From contig NZ_VRKN01000001.1 in the NCBI RefSeq assembly GCF_008080435.1, forward strand, positions 496,001 to 560,000: a stretch of DNA of 64,000 nucleotides, given 5' to 3'. The notes under the pieces are model-generated. The model saw only the letters and a list, made by a program, of their open reading frames with translations, was not told the origin of the DNA and made no database searches. Below are positions 29,378 to 39,135 of the stretch, piece after piece (within the stretch, counting starts at the first letter, position 1; each line of letters begins with the position of its first letter). This DNA is from Enterobacter asburiae. GTDB lineage: Bacteria; Pseudomonadota; Gammaproteobacteria; Enterobacterales; Enterobacteriaceae. The translations under genes were made by a program, and so were the position numbers.

Positions 29378-30100
29378 TCAGATCAGTCCCGTTGCCGCCG
29401 CGTAGCACGCGATCTGGGTTTTGTTGGGCGCGTTGAATTTCTTCTGCATATTTTTCTGATGGAAGTTCACGGTATTCTCGGAGATGGAGAGAATGATCGC
29501 TATTTCCGCAGACGTCTTCCCTTCCGCAGTCCATTTCAGAATTTCGCGTTCGCGTTTGCTGAATTTCATTTCGGGTGGCATGACCATCTCATCTTCAAAA
29601 CGTATCAGAGAAGTTAAGGCCATTTGCACCAGCATCTGCAGCCGCAGTTCTATTTCCTCACGGGTAAACGGCCCTTCCAGTACACTAGTACAGGAAACTG
29701 ACAGGAAGCCAAGCGCGTGATTAGGCAGCATCAGACACTGCGTTATTCCCGCGCGTAAACCGTGGTCCTGCGCGCTATGCCATAATTCCTGCGCATCAGC
29801 GAATAATGCGTCGGTCCAGGGTAAATGCCCCTGAATGAAATTCTCCGGTTTTAAGACGGGATCAATAGCGAAATAGTTCGCGGACTGATATTGCGCCATC
29901 CACTGCTTTGGGTAAGTGGTATGCACAGAGATCTTAGGCCGGGTAAATGGCACGGGATGACGCACGCAGAGCGAATAATAATCAAATTCAAGCGTCTGAG
30001 TTTGTCGCTGTAGTTCCTGATATACCTCGTCGGCACAGGTCAATTCCTGAAACCGGTGGGAGCAATCCCGTCGCCAGGTGAAAAAATCTGAATCCTTCAT
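29378..30100 (-). CDS. sdiA: LuxR-type quorum-sensing regulator SdiA
   Basis: SdiA senses acyl-homoserine lactones made by other species; no luxI partner is in the window. It has 240 residues. The N-terminal ligand domain contains the conserved region YPKQWMAQYQSANYFAIDPVL (Trp, Tyr and Asp of the pocket). The C-terminal LuxR HTH reads FSKREREILKWTAEGKTS, then ISENTVNFHQKNMQKKF. Regulated targets in relatives include ftsQAZ and motility or adhesion genes. Confidence 0.97.
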   Translation of the reverse strand: MKDSDFFTWRRDCSHRFQELTCADEVYQELQRQTQTLEFDYYSLCVRHPVPFTRPKISVHTTYPKQWMAQYQSANYFAIDPVLKPENFIQGHLPWTDALFADAQELWHSAQDHGLRAGITQCLMLPNHALGFLSVSCTSVLEGPFTREEIELRLQMLVQMALTSLIRFEDEMVMPPEMKFSKREREILKWTAEGKTSAEIAIILSISENTVNFHQKNMQKKFNAPNKTQIACYAAATGLI

Positions 30101-30276
30101 ACTTACTAAATGAAGCCTCTGAAAAGATAATCATTATTATGGTGAATATAACCTAACACATAAAACTTTTTTCTAACTACAAAATATCGGCAATAGCACA
30201 ATTAACTTTACTATTGATAAGGTTTATCCGATCTGGATGGAATAAAAAAACAAAGGACGGCGCACAGGGGGAGAAT

Positions 30277-30309
30277 AATTTGCTCCAGGCTAAATTTCTG
30301 GAGCAAATT
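30277..30309 (-). other. 12-bp perfect hairpin after tcyN
   Basis: AATTTGCTCCAG and CTGGAGCAAATT pair perfectly around a 9-nt loop, 12 nt past the tcyN stop. The following minus-strand bases ATTCTCC are not a T-run. It is probably a terminator or mRNA 3' protection element for dcyD-tcyLN. Confidence 0.65.
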
Positions 30310-30321
30310 AGTGCAAAAATG

Positions 30322-31074
30322 CTACTGCATAAGGAATTTTTCAAGGAACTGACGGGTTCGCGGCTGTTGAGGGTTAGCGAACAGGCTTTTCGCCGGCCCC
30401 TGCTCCACAATCCGCCCCTGATCCATGAAGATGGCTCTGTCAGCAACATCGCGTGCAAAGCTCATTTCATGCGTCACGATCACCATCGTCCGTTTTTCCT
30501 TTGCCAGCTGGCGAATGGTGTTCAGCACCTCACCCACCAGTTCCGGATCGAGCGCAGAGGTCGGTTCATCAAAAAGGATCACGTCAGGGCGCATAGCCAG
30601 CGCACGTGCTATCGCCACGCGCTGCTGTTGCCCTCCCGACAGACGGCGTGGATAGCTGGTCTCTTTCCCCGCCAGCCCGACTTTGGCGAGCAGTTCGCGC
30701 GCGCGCGCCGTCGCGTCCTCTTTCGATTCACCTTTTACAATGACCGGCCCTTCAATAATGTTCTCCAGCACCGTACGGTGCGGGAAGAGATTGAAGTTCT
30801 GGAACACGAAGCCGACGTGCTGGCGCAGGCGGCGAATCAACCCTTTCTGCTGGCTGATGGATTTTCCGGTATCAATCGTTATCTCCCCTACCCGAATGGT
30901 GCCGCCTTCCGGCTGTTCAAGCAGGTTAATACTGCGCAACAGCGTCGTCTTTCCCGACCCGCTCGGTCCGATAATCGCCACCACTTCACCCTGCTCAACT
31001 TCAAGATCGATCCCGTGGAGCACCGTTTGACCGTGGAATTTTTTCACCAGGTTTTTGACGTCGATAGCACTCAT
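30322..31074 (-). CDS. tcyN: Cystine ABC transporter ATP-binding protein TcyN
   Basis: TcyN (YecC) is the ATPase of the cystine/diaminopimelate importer TcyJLN (FliY-YecSC). It has 250 residues, with Walker A GPSGSGKTT, Q-loop FVFQNFNLFPH, signature LSGGQQQRVAIARAL and Walker B VILFDEP. It overlaps the permease gene by 4 nt. Imported cystine feeds sulfur metabolism and redox balance. Confidence 0.96.
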   Translation of the reverse strand: MSAIDVKNLVKKFHGQTVLHGIDLEVEQGEVVAIIGPSGSGKTTLLRSINLLEQPEGGTIRVGEITIDTGKSISQQKGLIRRLRQHVGFVFQNFNLFPHRTVLENIIEGPVIVKGESKEDATARARELLAKVGLAGKETSYPRRLSGGQQQRVAIARALAMRPDVILFDEPTSALDPELVGEVLNTIRQLAKEKRTMVIVTHEMSFARDVADRAIFMDQGRIVEQGPAKSLFANPQQPRTRQFLEKFLMQ

Positions 31075-31739
31075 TTTGGATCACGCTCCTGGCGGTTAAG
31101 CTGGTTTTCGAAGTAGTTTTGCAGGGCAGACAGCACCGTCGCCATCACCCAGTAAATCAGCGAGGCGGCCAGATACATGGTAAAGACTTCAAGGGTGCGC
31201 GAAGTAATGAGCTGTGCCTGACGGAACAGCTCCGGTACCTGAATCGTTGCCGCCAGGGAAGTATCTTTAACCAGACTGATGAAGCTGTTGCTCAGCGGTG
31301 GAAGCGCCACGCGCGCCGCCTGCGGCAGAATGGCCCGGCGCAGCGTCTGCCATGGCGTCATCCCGATACTGGCCGCCGCCTCCCACTGCCCTTTGTCAAT
31401 GGAGGAGATGGCTGCTCGCAGGGTTTCTGAGGTGTACGCCGCGGTATTGAGCGACAGACCAATCATCGCTGCGGGGATCGGATCGAGCTCGATACCAAAC
31501 TGCGGTAAGCCGTAGTAGATCATAAAGAGCTGGGCGATAAGCGGCGTACCGCGAAACACGGAGATATAAAAACGCGCCAGCCAACGTACCGGCAGGATGG
31601 GTGACATGCGCATTAATGCCAGTACAAATCCCAGCACCAGCCCGAAGAACATCCCGCCGATACTGAGCTGTAACGTAAATACCGCACCTTTCAGCAGATA
31701 CGGCAGAGAATCAATAACCAGTTGAATACTTTCTTGCAT
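31071..31739 (-). CDS. tcyL: Cystine ABC transporter permease TcyL
   Basis: TcyL (YecS) is the membrane channel of the cystine importer, 222 residues, HisM/HisQ family. It has about five membrane segments and the EAA loop EAAASIGMTPWQTLRRAILP. The start MQESIQLVIDSLPYLLKGA matches E. coli. It follows dcyD by 21 nt, so D-cysteine desulfhydrase and transporter are co-transcribed. Confidence 0.96.
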   Translation of the reverse strand: MQESIQLVIDSLPYLLKGAVFTLQLSIGGMFFGLVLGFVLALMRMSPILPVRWLARFYISVFRGTPLIAQLFMIYYGLPQFGIELDPIPAAMIGLSLNTAAYTSETLRAAISSIDKGQWEAAASIGMTPWQTLRRAILPQAARVALPPLSNSFISLVKDTSLAATIQVPELFRQAQLITSRTLEVFTMYLAASLIYWVMATVLSALQNYFENQLNRQERDPK

Positions 31740-31760
31740 TATTATTTTTCGACCTGATTT

Positions 31761-32783
<1,023 letters not shown>

Positions 32784-32811
32784 TCATTATGCACGCAGAC
32801 GCGAAAGAAAT

Positions 32812-32842
32812 AAAAAAGGCGCTTTTAAAAGCGCCTTTTTTT
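32812..32842. terminator. Terminator after tcyJ
   Basis: AAAAAAGGCGCTTTT pairs perfectly with AAAAGCGCCTTTTTT, with T-runs on both strands. It sits 12 nt after the tcyJ stop, separating it from dcyD, so the binding protein has a mostly independent short transcript. Confidence 0.88.
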
Positions 32843-32853
32843 ACGTCAGAAAC

Positions 32854-33654
32854 TTATTTCGTGACGTCTGCACCGAACCACTTCTCGGAGAGCGCTTTCA
32901 GGCTTCCGTCTTTTTGCATGTCAGCAATCGCGGAATCAATCGCTTTGACCAGGTCTTCGTTACCTTTACGAACGGCCACGCCTGATTCCTGACGAGAGAA
33001 CGCATCACCCGCTACCGCCAGGGTATTGTTGGTTTTCTTCACCAGATCCAGCGCTGCCAGGCGGTCAACCAGAATGGCGTCGATACGGCCCACGCGCAGA
33101 TCCTGGTATTTCGTCGGGTCATCATCATAGGTGCGGATATCCACGCCCTGCACGTTCTGGCGCAGCCACTCTTCGTAGTTGGTGCCCAGACCAACACCGA
33201 CTTTTTTACCTTTCAGGTCCGCGGCCGTTTTAATGGAGCCTTCGTTGCCTTTCTTCACCAGCGCCTGAATACCGGACACGGTGTACGGCGTAGAGAAGTC
33301 ATATTTCTTCTTACGCTCGTCAGAAATGGTCACCTGATTAATCACCACATCAATACGTTTGGAATCCAGCGACGCCAGCATACCGTCCCATTTGGTCGGT
33401 TTCAGTGACGCTTTAACGCCGAGGTGCTTCGCCAGCTCTTCAGCAAACTCCACTTCAAAACCGGTCAGCTTACCGTCATCGCCCTGGAAGCTGAACGGAG
33501 GATAGGTTCCTTCCAGCCCGACCAGCAGCGTACCGCGCTCTTTTACTTTATTCAGCAGGTTTTCTGCGGCGAACGTTTTCACGCTCATGCCCGCAACCAG
33601 CGCAACGGCCATAACACCCATCAGCGCCTGACGACCCAGAAGTGCAAATTTCAT
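32854..33654 (-). CDS. tcyJ: Periplasmic cystine-binding protein TcyJ (FliY)
   Basis: TcyJ captures L-cystine in the periplasm for TcyLN. It has 266 residues with a signal peptide ending near KTFA|AENLLNKV. The SBP_bac_3 fold is seen in GLEGTYPPFSFQGDDGKLTGFEVEF and the Arg/Asp amino-acid pocket region. The older name fliY reflects its place beside fliZ, not a flagellar role. AAATACC...AAATTTCATAA surrounds the start; a terminator follows. Confidence 0.97.
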   Translation of the reverse strand: MKFALLGRQALMGVMAVALVAGMSVKTFAAENLLNKVKERGTLLVGLEGTYPPFSFQGDDGKLTGFEVEFAEELAKHLGVKASLKPTKWDGMLASLDSKRIDVVINQVTISDERKKKYDFSTPYTVSGIQALVKKGNEGSIKTAADLKGKKVGVGLGTNYEEWLRQNVQGVDIRTYDDDPTKYQDLRVGRIDAILVDRLAALDLVKKTNNTLAVAGDAFSRQESGVAVRKGNEDLVKAIDSAIADMQKDGSLKALSEKWFGADVTK

Positions 33655-33740
33655 AAATACCCCGATATAGTGGAATTTTTACGTAGTGTAGAGAAATCGC
33701 CTGCAACGTCAAAGGCGACTGCGCTACATCTTATTCTTTT

Positions 33741-34292
33741 TTAATATATATCAGAAGTTGTTCCTGCGTGGGCTTTCTGCTTTATGGCACCCGGCATTTG
33801 TACCTTGTATTGTGCATACTTGCGCAGCGCAATCCGGTAGTTGTTGGTGCTGGTCGCAGGCAGCCACGGCTCCAGATTTTCATCCAGATAACCGGTTTTC
33901 AGCAGATCGCGAGAAATATTGTTTACGGTCAGATGTTGCCCAAGGCGACGCAGGCGAACCACATATTCGCGAACGGTGCCGTGGCTCATCTCCGTTTGTT
34001 CAAACAGGAATTGCTTGAAGCCGATAATGTCGAAGAAGTCGCTTTGCTCTTTGCAGTGGAGATCCCCACAGAAACGGCAAAGCGCCACCCACTCTTTTTG
34101 CTCTTCGAGCCATGCTGCTTCGTCCATCAACGTGTCGAGACGCGAAATCGCAATCTTATTGACGATTTCGCCCCGGCGAACCAGCGTGATACGATCGAGT
34201 AACTTGTTACAGTGGGCGCAATGCGTCTGGCTGTGTTTAAAGTCTTTCAGGTAGCGGCTTAAAGGCCGTCTTTTAGATTGCTGCACCGTCAT
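33741..34292 (-). CDS. fliZ: Flagella regulator FliZ
   Basis: FliZ is a DNA-binding protein that in E. coli antagonises sigma-S promoters, favouring motility over curli, and in Salmonella boosts FlhDC and SPI-1. The 183 residues include a Cys-pair region (HCAHC, CRFCGDLHC) and a core resembling the phage-integrase N-terminal fold (FEQTEMSHGTVREYVVRLRRL). It follows fliA by 54 nt in the fliAZ operon. Confidence 0.97.
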   Translation of the reverse strand: MTVQQSKRRPLSRYLKDFKHSQTHCAHCNKLLDRITLVRRGEIVNKIAISRLDTLMDEAAWLEEQKEWVALCRFCGDLHCKEQSDFFDIIGFKQFLFEQTEMSHGTVREYVVRLRRLGQHLTVNNISRDLLKTGYLDENLEPWLPATSTNNYRIALRKYAQYKVQMPGAIKQKAHAGTTSDIY

Positions 34293-34346
34293 GATAACTC
34301 CTGGTTGTCAATACGTTGTGCGGCATTTTTCAGGTGAATCAATCAC

Positions 34347-35066
34347 CTATAACTTACCCAGCTTGGTTCGTAAGCGTTTAATGGCCTGGCTGTGCAGCTG
34401 GCTCACCCGTGACTCTCCCACCTCCAGAACAGCGCCAATCTCTTTGAGGTTAAGCTCTTCCTGGTAATAAAGGGTCAACACCAGCTGTTCGCGTTCAGGC
34501 AGAGCCTCAATAGCCTCCATGACGCGATGGCGTAAATTCCCTTCCATTAAATGGTGTAACGGGTTTTCCTGCTGGTGCTCATCCGTCACCAGCTCGATGC
34601 TATCGCCATGCTCTTCGCGCCACTCGTCATAAGAGAAGAGTTGGCTATTATTGGTATCGAGCAACATCTGACGATACTCTTCAACAGCAATGCCAAGACG
34701 TTCCGCCACTTCAGTTTCCGATGCGTTACGTCCCAGTTCCTGTTCCAGCTGCCCCATCGCATGCGCCACTTCGCGCGCGTTACGGCGAACACTGCGCGGC
34801 ACCCAGTCGCGGCTGCGCAGCTCGTCCAGCATCGCACCACGAATACGCTGAACTGCGTAAGTCGTAAATGCCGTTCCTTGCAGAGCGTCGTATCGGTCAA
34901 CTGCATTCAATAACCCGATACCGCCCGCCTGTAGCAGATCGTCGAGTTCCACGCTCGCCGGCAAGCGCACCTGGAGGCGCAATGCTTCGTGACGCACCAG
35001 CGGGACATAACGCTGCCACAGCGAGTGTTTATCCATTACACCTTCAGCGGTATAGAGTGAATTCAC
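34347..35066 (-). CDS. fliA: Flagellar sigma factor FliA (sigma-28)
   Basis: FliA directs RNA polymerase to class III flagellar and chemotaxis promoters and is held by FlgM until the hook is complete. It has 239 residues, as in E. coli. Region 2 is LLQAGGIGLLNAVDRYDALQ with RIRGAMLDELR, region 3 is PRSVRRNAREV and region 4 is LNLKEIGAVLEVGESRVSQL. It has upstream class II/III control. Its consensus targets TAAA-N15-GCCGATAA are visible in front of fliC and fliD. Confidence 0.98.
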   Translation of the reverse strand: MNSLYTAEGVMDKHSLWQRYVPLVRHEALRLQVRLPASVELDDLLQAGGIGLLNAVDRYDALQGTAFTTYAVQRIRGAMLDELRSRDWVPRSVRRNAREVAHAMGQLEQELGRNASETEVAERLGIAVEEYRQMLLDTNNSQLFSYDEWREEHGDSIELVTDEHQQENPLHHLMEGNLRHRVMEAIEALPEREQLVLTLYYQEELNLKEIGAVLEVGESRVSQLHSQAIKRLRTKLGKL

Positions 35067-35091
35067 GATAAACAGCCCTGCGTTAGTTGAG

Positions 35092-35099
35092 TTATCGGC
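35092..35099 (-). promoter_or_regulatory. Sigma-28 -10 element upstream of fliA
   Basis: The minus strand reads GCCGATAA 26 nt before the fliA ATG, an exact sigma-28 -10 element. The -35 position holds TGCA rather than TAAA, so autoregulation may be weak. FlhDC-driven class II initiation is expected further upstream. Confidence 0.6.
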
Positions 35100-35195
35100 A
35101 TGATTATCCGATTCTGCAGGGCGTTCAATTGGATGAAAAAGGGGGATAAAGTGAGGTTATTCTGAGGTTGCCCACAACAGGGGCAACTTTTCTGC

Positions 35196-36401
35196 CTAAA
35201 TTAACAGTTGTAACAATGAAAGATCGTCGCCCAGTTTGACGCTATCTATATGTTGATGAAAGAGCTTTCCCGCTTCCTGATTATGCTGGCTAAGGGAGTG
35301 GAAGCTGTAAATAACATCAACGATATTATCTTGTTCAATTTTTCCCGCCACGAGTGCCTGACCGGCAAGTAACGTTTTAAGGAAATAGAACTCCGCAACG
35401 ATTAAATAAAGATTATTCAACATGCTGCGGCCATTGTTCTGCGGGAAGCCCTGCTCCCAGAGTTTGTATTTAAAAAAGTTCTTAAATAAATGGTCATTGG
35501 TCGCCAGGTAACTACCCGCCACATCGCGCCAGACGGACTCGATGTTCTCCATGACCTTCTCTGCCGGCACGGTGTCGCCAGCAGACTCAAATTGTTGATA
35601 AAGCTGGGTAAAATAACGGTTTAATACCGCACCGCCGCGGGCTGTCGCTTTCTTCGTAAAGTAGCTCTGAATGAGCGAAATTAACCCGAATTTCAGGCTG
35701 TAGTTCTGATTAAATCCGCCTAATTCCGTTTTGATTTTACCGCTCACCAGTTCATTAACCAGTGAGAAATAGACCGTTTCGAGCGTGCCGATATTCTCTT
35801 CGAGATTATCGAGCTTTTCAGCCACCATGAGGAATTTCACCACGGCGTAAACCTGTTCTTCAACGCAGACCGTCTCAACGCTGAAAATGTTCTGGCAGAA
35901 GAGATTGATGACTTTTGCCTTCAAATCAATCATCGGCGCATTATTGACGTCCTGCTGAACGCTGATGGATTCCATCATCGACATAGACTCCCGATCGTTC
36001 AACATAAGTCGGGTCACTTCCGGACACGAGAGGTTCAGCGATTTTTCGATTTCATTTTTATAGACCCGGTTTGTCCGTGGAAACGACGAACAGGTTGGGC
36101 TTAAGGCCTGGGCGCCCATGGCGCTATGAATTGAACAGAGTTTTTCCGTATCCATAAACGGGCAGTTTTTACTTTCCGTATGGAAAATCACTTCGCCCCA
36201 GTTGCCATACTGTTTTTTGGTGACTTTTATCGCCGTTTTCGCCGTGTGACGAATGGCGGCATTTTTACTGTTCAGATAGCGATTAACGGAGGATTTATCA
36301 AACGCGATGGTCCAGCCCTGACAACAATGTTCACGGCATTCCCCACCGACACATGAAAAATCTGCGACCAGCTTTGGTTGAGTGACACTGATTTGTTTCA
36401 C
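35196..36401 (-). CDS. fliB: Flagellin lysine N-methyltransferase FliB
   Basis: FliB methylates surface lysines of flagellin; in Salmonella this changes filament hydrophobicity and adhesion. The GTG start (MKQISVTQPKLVADFSC) gives 401 residues. An upstream ATG at 36455 would begin inside the fliC terminator and is rejected. Cysteine motifs CVGGECREHCCQGW, CPFMDTEKLC, TCSSFPR and LSCPEV fit the iron-sulfur cluster reported for FliB. Base composition is visibly lower in GC than fliA or fliF. It is absent from K-12 and sits directly after fliC, its substrate gene. Confidence 0.93.
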   Translation of the reverse strand: MKQISVTQPKLVADFSCVGGECREHCCQGWTIAFDKSSVNRYLNSKNAAIRHTAKTAIKVTKKQYGNWGEVIFHTESKNCPFMDTEKLCSIHSAMGAQALSPTCSSFPRTNRVYKNEIEKSLNLSCPEVTRLMLNDRESMSMMESISVQQDVNNAPMIDLKAKVINLFCQNIFSVETVCVEEQVYAVVKFLMVAEKLDNLEENIGTLETVYFSLVNELVSGKIKTELGGFNQNYSLKFGLISLIQSYFTKKATARGGAVLNRYFTQLYQQFESAGDTVPAEKVMENIESVWRDVAGSYLATNDHLFKNFFKYKLWEQGFPQNNGRSMLNNLYLIVAEFYFLKTLLAGQALVAGKIEQDNIVDVIYSFHSLSQHNQEAGKLFHQHIDSVKLGDDLSLLQLLI

Positions 36402-36426
36402 AGGCGGATTCTCAAATAGCAGAGAT

Positions 36427-36452
36427 AAAAAAACCCCGCCGAAGCGGGGTTT
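36427..36452 (-). terminator. Terminator after fliC
   Basis: The stem AAACCCCGC/GCGGGGTTT with a 4-nt loop is followed on the minus strand by seven T (complement of the A-run at 36427-36433). It starts 11 nt after the fliC stop, just before fliB. Confidence 0.9.
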
Positions 36453-36463
36453 CACGCGTAAAA

Positions 36464-37288
36464 TTAACGCAGCAGAGACAGAACGGTCTGTGGAACCTGG
36501 TTTGCCTGAGACAGAACAGAAGTACCAGCCTGCTGCAGGATCTGCGCGCGGGACATGTTGGAAACTTCAGTTGCGTAGTCAGCGTCCTGGATACGGGACT
36601 GAGCAGCAGACAGGTTGTTAGAGGTGTTGTTCAGGTTGTTGATTGCAGAACTGAAACGGTTCTGCACCGCACCCAGACCAGAACGTGCTTTATCAACGGT
36701 AGCGATAGCTTTGTCGATGGTGCTCAGGTCGGTAGCAGTCATTGCTTTCAGGTCGATTGCGTTCACGCCCAGAGTAGTAGAGTCAGCTTTAGCGCCGCTC
36801 AGGTCCAGGTTGATGGTGTCGCCGTCGTTTACGCCAACCTGAATTTTAACCACACCAGCAGTACCTGCAGTGCCGTCCAGCAGTTTGATGCCGTTGAAGT
36901 CAGTTTTGCCCGCAACACGGTCGATTTCAGCCAGACGAGCGGTAACTTCATCCTGCAGAGAGGCCAGGTCAGAAGTGCTGTTAGTACCAGTGCTTGCCTG
37001 AACAGCCAGTTCACGAACGCGCTGCAAGTTGTTGTTGATTTCGTTCAGGGAGCCTTCAGCGGTCTGCGCCATGGAGATGCCGTCGTTGGCGTTACGTGCT
37101 GCCTGAGTCATGCCTTTGATCTGGGAGGTCATGCGGTTTGCAATCGCCTGGCCAGCGGCATCGTCTTTCGCGCTGTTAATACGCAGACCTGAAGACAGAC
37201 GCTCAATAGCAGTACCCAGAGAAGACTGAGATTTGTTCAGGTTGTTCTGAGTAGTCAGGGACATCAGGTTAGTATTGATAACTGCCAT
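36464..37288 (-). CDS. fliC: Flagellin FliC (short, lacking D2/D3)
   Basis: FliC is the filament subunit exported by the type III apparatus. It has only 274 residues against 498 in K-12. The D0/D1 N-terminal part (MAVINTNLMSLTTQNNLNKS to KTDFNGIKLLDG) and the C-terminal part (ATVDKARSGLGAVQNRFSSA to QTVLSLLR) are intact, including the TLR5-recognised QRVRELAVQ. The middle is reduced to about 60 residues (TAGTAGVVKIQVGVNDGDTI...). Transcription is from a strong sigma-28 promoter. Confidence 0.98.
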   Translation of the reverse strand: MAVINTNLMSLTTQNNLNKSQSSLGTAIERLSSGLRINSAKDDAAGQAIANRMTSQIKGMTQAARNANDGISMAQTAEGSLNEINNNLQRVRELAVQASTGTNSTSDLASLQDEVTARLAEIDRVAGKTDFNGIKLLDGTAGTAGVVKIQVGVNDGDTINLDLSGAKADSTTLGVNAIDLKAMTATDLSTIDKAIATVDKARSGLGAVQNRFSSAINNLNNTSNNLSAAQSRIQDADYATEVSNMSRAQILQQAGTSVLSQANQVPQTVLSLLR

Positions 37289-37362
37289 AATTTTCTTTCC
37301 TTCAAAAATTGGGTTTTAGGTCCGGTGCCTAACACTCACAGCGTCTCTCACCGTCAACAAGG

Positions 37363-37389
37363 TTATCGACGGGTCCCCAAAAGACTTTA
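37363..37389 (-). promoter_or_regulatory. Sigma-28 promoter of fliC
   Basis: On the minus strand TAAA (37386-37389), a 15-nt spacer and GTCGATAA (37363-37370) match the class III consensus TAAA-N15-GCCGATAA at 11 of 12 bases. The leader to the fliC ATG is about 70 nt. Confidence 0.92.
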
Positions 37390-37624
37390 GAATCAATTTT
37401 GAAAAAATTATAACTCAATGATTATTAATACTTTTATTTTTAATAAATCTATTAAGGTCCGCCGAAGGTTTATTATTTACGCTTTTTTAACGCACAAAGA
37501 GTTGTCAAAAAAGGCACACACTTATTCCTGTTTTCAATGCACTGAAAATGTCACTAAAGTGCAATCCTTTCATTTACCCCGCCAGGACGCTTCTATTCTT
37601 TGGATTATTTTTTTCTCACCATCG

Positions 37625-37651
37625 TAAACTTTTACGTTGAGAGGCCGATAA
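37625..37651 (+). promoter_or_regulatory. Sigma-28 promoter of fliDST
   Basis: TAAA (37625-37628), 15 nt, GCCGATAA (37644-37651) is a perfect class III promoter. It diverges from the fliC promoter; the two -10 elements are about 270 bp apart in the 401-bp gap between the genes, which is otherwise AT-rich and gene-free. Confidence 0.93.
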
Positions 37652-37689
37652 GAGTCCTGAACTACTTTCGTATTTTAAGGAAAATATGC

Positions 37690-39114
37690 ATGGCTACTAT
37701 CAGTAACCTCGGGATAGGTTCTGCAGGACTCGGGGATTTATATAATCAGTTGGAAGCGGCAGAGAAAACCAAGCTGACGACGATTACTTCCCAGCAATCA
37801 ACGTATAACGCACAGTTAAGTGCTTACGGCAAGCTGCAGAGCGCCATGACATCGCTGCAGACTGCCACCGCTGCACTGGGCAAAGCAACCACCTGGAACT
37901 CAACGTCCGTTAGCAGCACCAACACGGCCTTTACTGCCACAACAACGGCTGACGCGTCCGTGGGTTCCTTTGTTGTCAATGTCAATCAGGTTGCAAAGGC
38001 ACAGGCACTGACAACGGGTTCCTATGCAAACAACACGGATCTGCTGGGCGATACGACAGGTACAACGCGTAAAATCACCATTACCCAGCCGGGTACGAAG
38101 ACACCTTTAGAGGTTACCCTGGCAGATGGCGATACGTCGCTGGCCGGGATCGCGAGCGCCATTAATAAAGCGAACGGCAACGTCACCGCCAGCGTGATTA
38201 AAGCGAAAGACGGTGATTACCGCCTGATGCTGTCATCGAAAACCACCGGTACGGATGGTGCGATGACGGTAAGCGTCACCGGTGATGCCAAGCTGCAAAG
38301 CGCCATTGGCTACGATTCAAGCACCAAAACGGGCGCGCTGACGGTGAACACCGACGCGCAGAACGCCATTGTGGTAGTGAACAACATCTCGATTGAGCGT
38401 CAATCGAATACCATTACCGATGCGCTGCCTGGAGTCACCTTCTCGGTGAAGGCCGAAAGCAAAGCCGACGAAACCCTTGAGGTTTCACGCGCAACGGATG
38501 CGAACCAGAAGGCGATCACGGACTGGGTCACAGCGTACAACTCGCTGCAGTCCACCATTAACAGCCTGACGAAGTATGTTCCGGTCGATGCAGGCGCTGG
38601 CGGCCAGTCCACCAGCAACGGCGCACTGGTCGGTGATGCTAACGTGCGCGGGGTCCAGTCTCAGCTGCGCGGCCTGCTGACCGAAGCTCAAACCGGCGCC
38701 GTTCAGATCATGGCCCAACTGGGGATTACCCAGGACCCGGCAAAAGGCGCGGACGGTACCGTCGGTAACCTGAAAGTCGATACCGATAAACTGAAAAAAG
38801 CGCTGACTGACAACCCTGGCGCCGTACAGCAGTATTTTGTTGGTGACGGGAAAACCACCGGTCTGGCGACCCAGATGAACAACACGCTGACCAACATGCT
38901 CAGCACCAGTACCGGTAACGCCGGTGTGATCCAGAACGCGAAAGACGGGATCAACAAAACGCTGAAAACCCTGGGCGAACGATACGATGCCATGGATGCC
39001 CAAATTGAAGCCACCATGGCGCGTTACAAAACCCAGTTCACCAGTCTGGACGTATTAGTCACCAAAATGACCAGTACAGCCAACTACCTGACCCAACAGT
39101 TCTCACAAAAGTAG
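37690..39114 (+). CDS. fliD: Flagellar filament cap protein FliD
   Basis: FliD forms the cap at the filament tip that folds arriving flagellin. The start MATISNLGIGSAGLGDLYNQ, after AAGGAAAATATGC, gives 474 residues; the longer frame from 37600 overlaps the promoter. N-terminal FliD_N and C-terminal FliD_C coiled-coil regions (DGINKTLKTLGERYDAMDAQ, LTQQFSQK) are intact, with a Thr/Ala-rich middle. The C-terminal helix ends are needed for cap assembly and FliT binding. Confidence 0.97.
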   Translation: MATISNLGIGSAGLGDLYNQLEAAEKTKLTTITSQQSTYNAQLSAYGKLQSAMTSLQTATAALGKATTWNSTSVSSTNTAFTATTTADASVGSFVVNVNQVAKAQALTTGSYANNTDLLGDTTGTTRKITITQPGTKTPLEVTLADGDTSLAGIASAINKANGNVTASVIKAKDGDYRLMLSSKTTGTDGAMTVSVTGDAKLQSAIGYDSSTKTGALTVNTDAQNAIVVVNNISIERQSNTITDALPGVTFSVKAESKADETLEVSRATDANQKAITDWVTAYNSLQSTINSLTKYVPVDAGAGGQSTSNGALVGDANVRGVQSQLRGLLTEAQTGAVQIMAQLGITQDPAKGADGTVGNLKVDTDKLKKALTDNPGAVQQYFVGDGKTTGLATQMNNTLTNMLSTSTGNAGVIQNAKDGINKTLKTLGERYDAMDAQIEATMARYKTQFTSLDVLVTKMTSTANYLTQQFSQK

Positions 39115-39135
39115 TCGTAGCCTTCAGGAGTGGAT

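Noticed and set aside
36402-36455. Upstream ATG for FliB
   Set aside because: It would start inside the fliC terminator stem; homologous sequence begins at the GTG codon at 36401.
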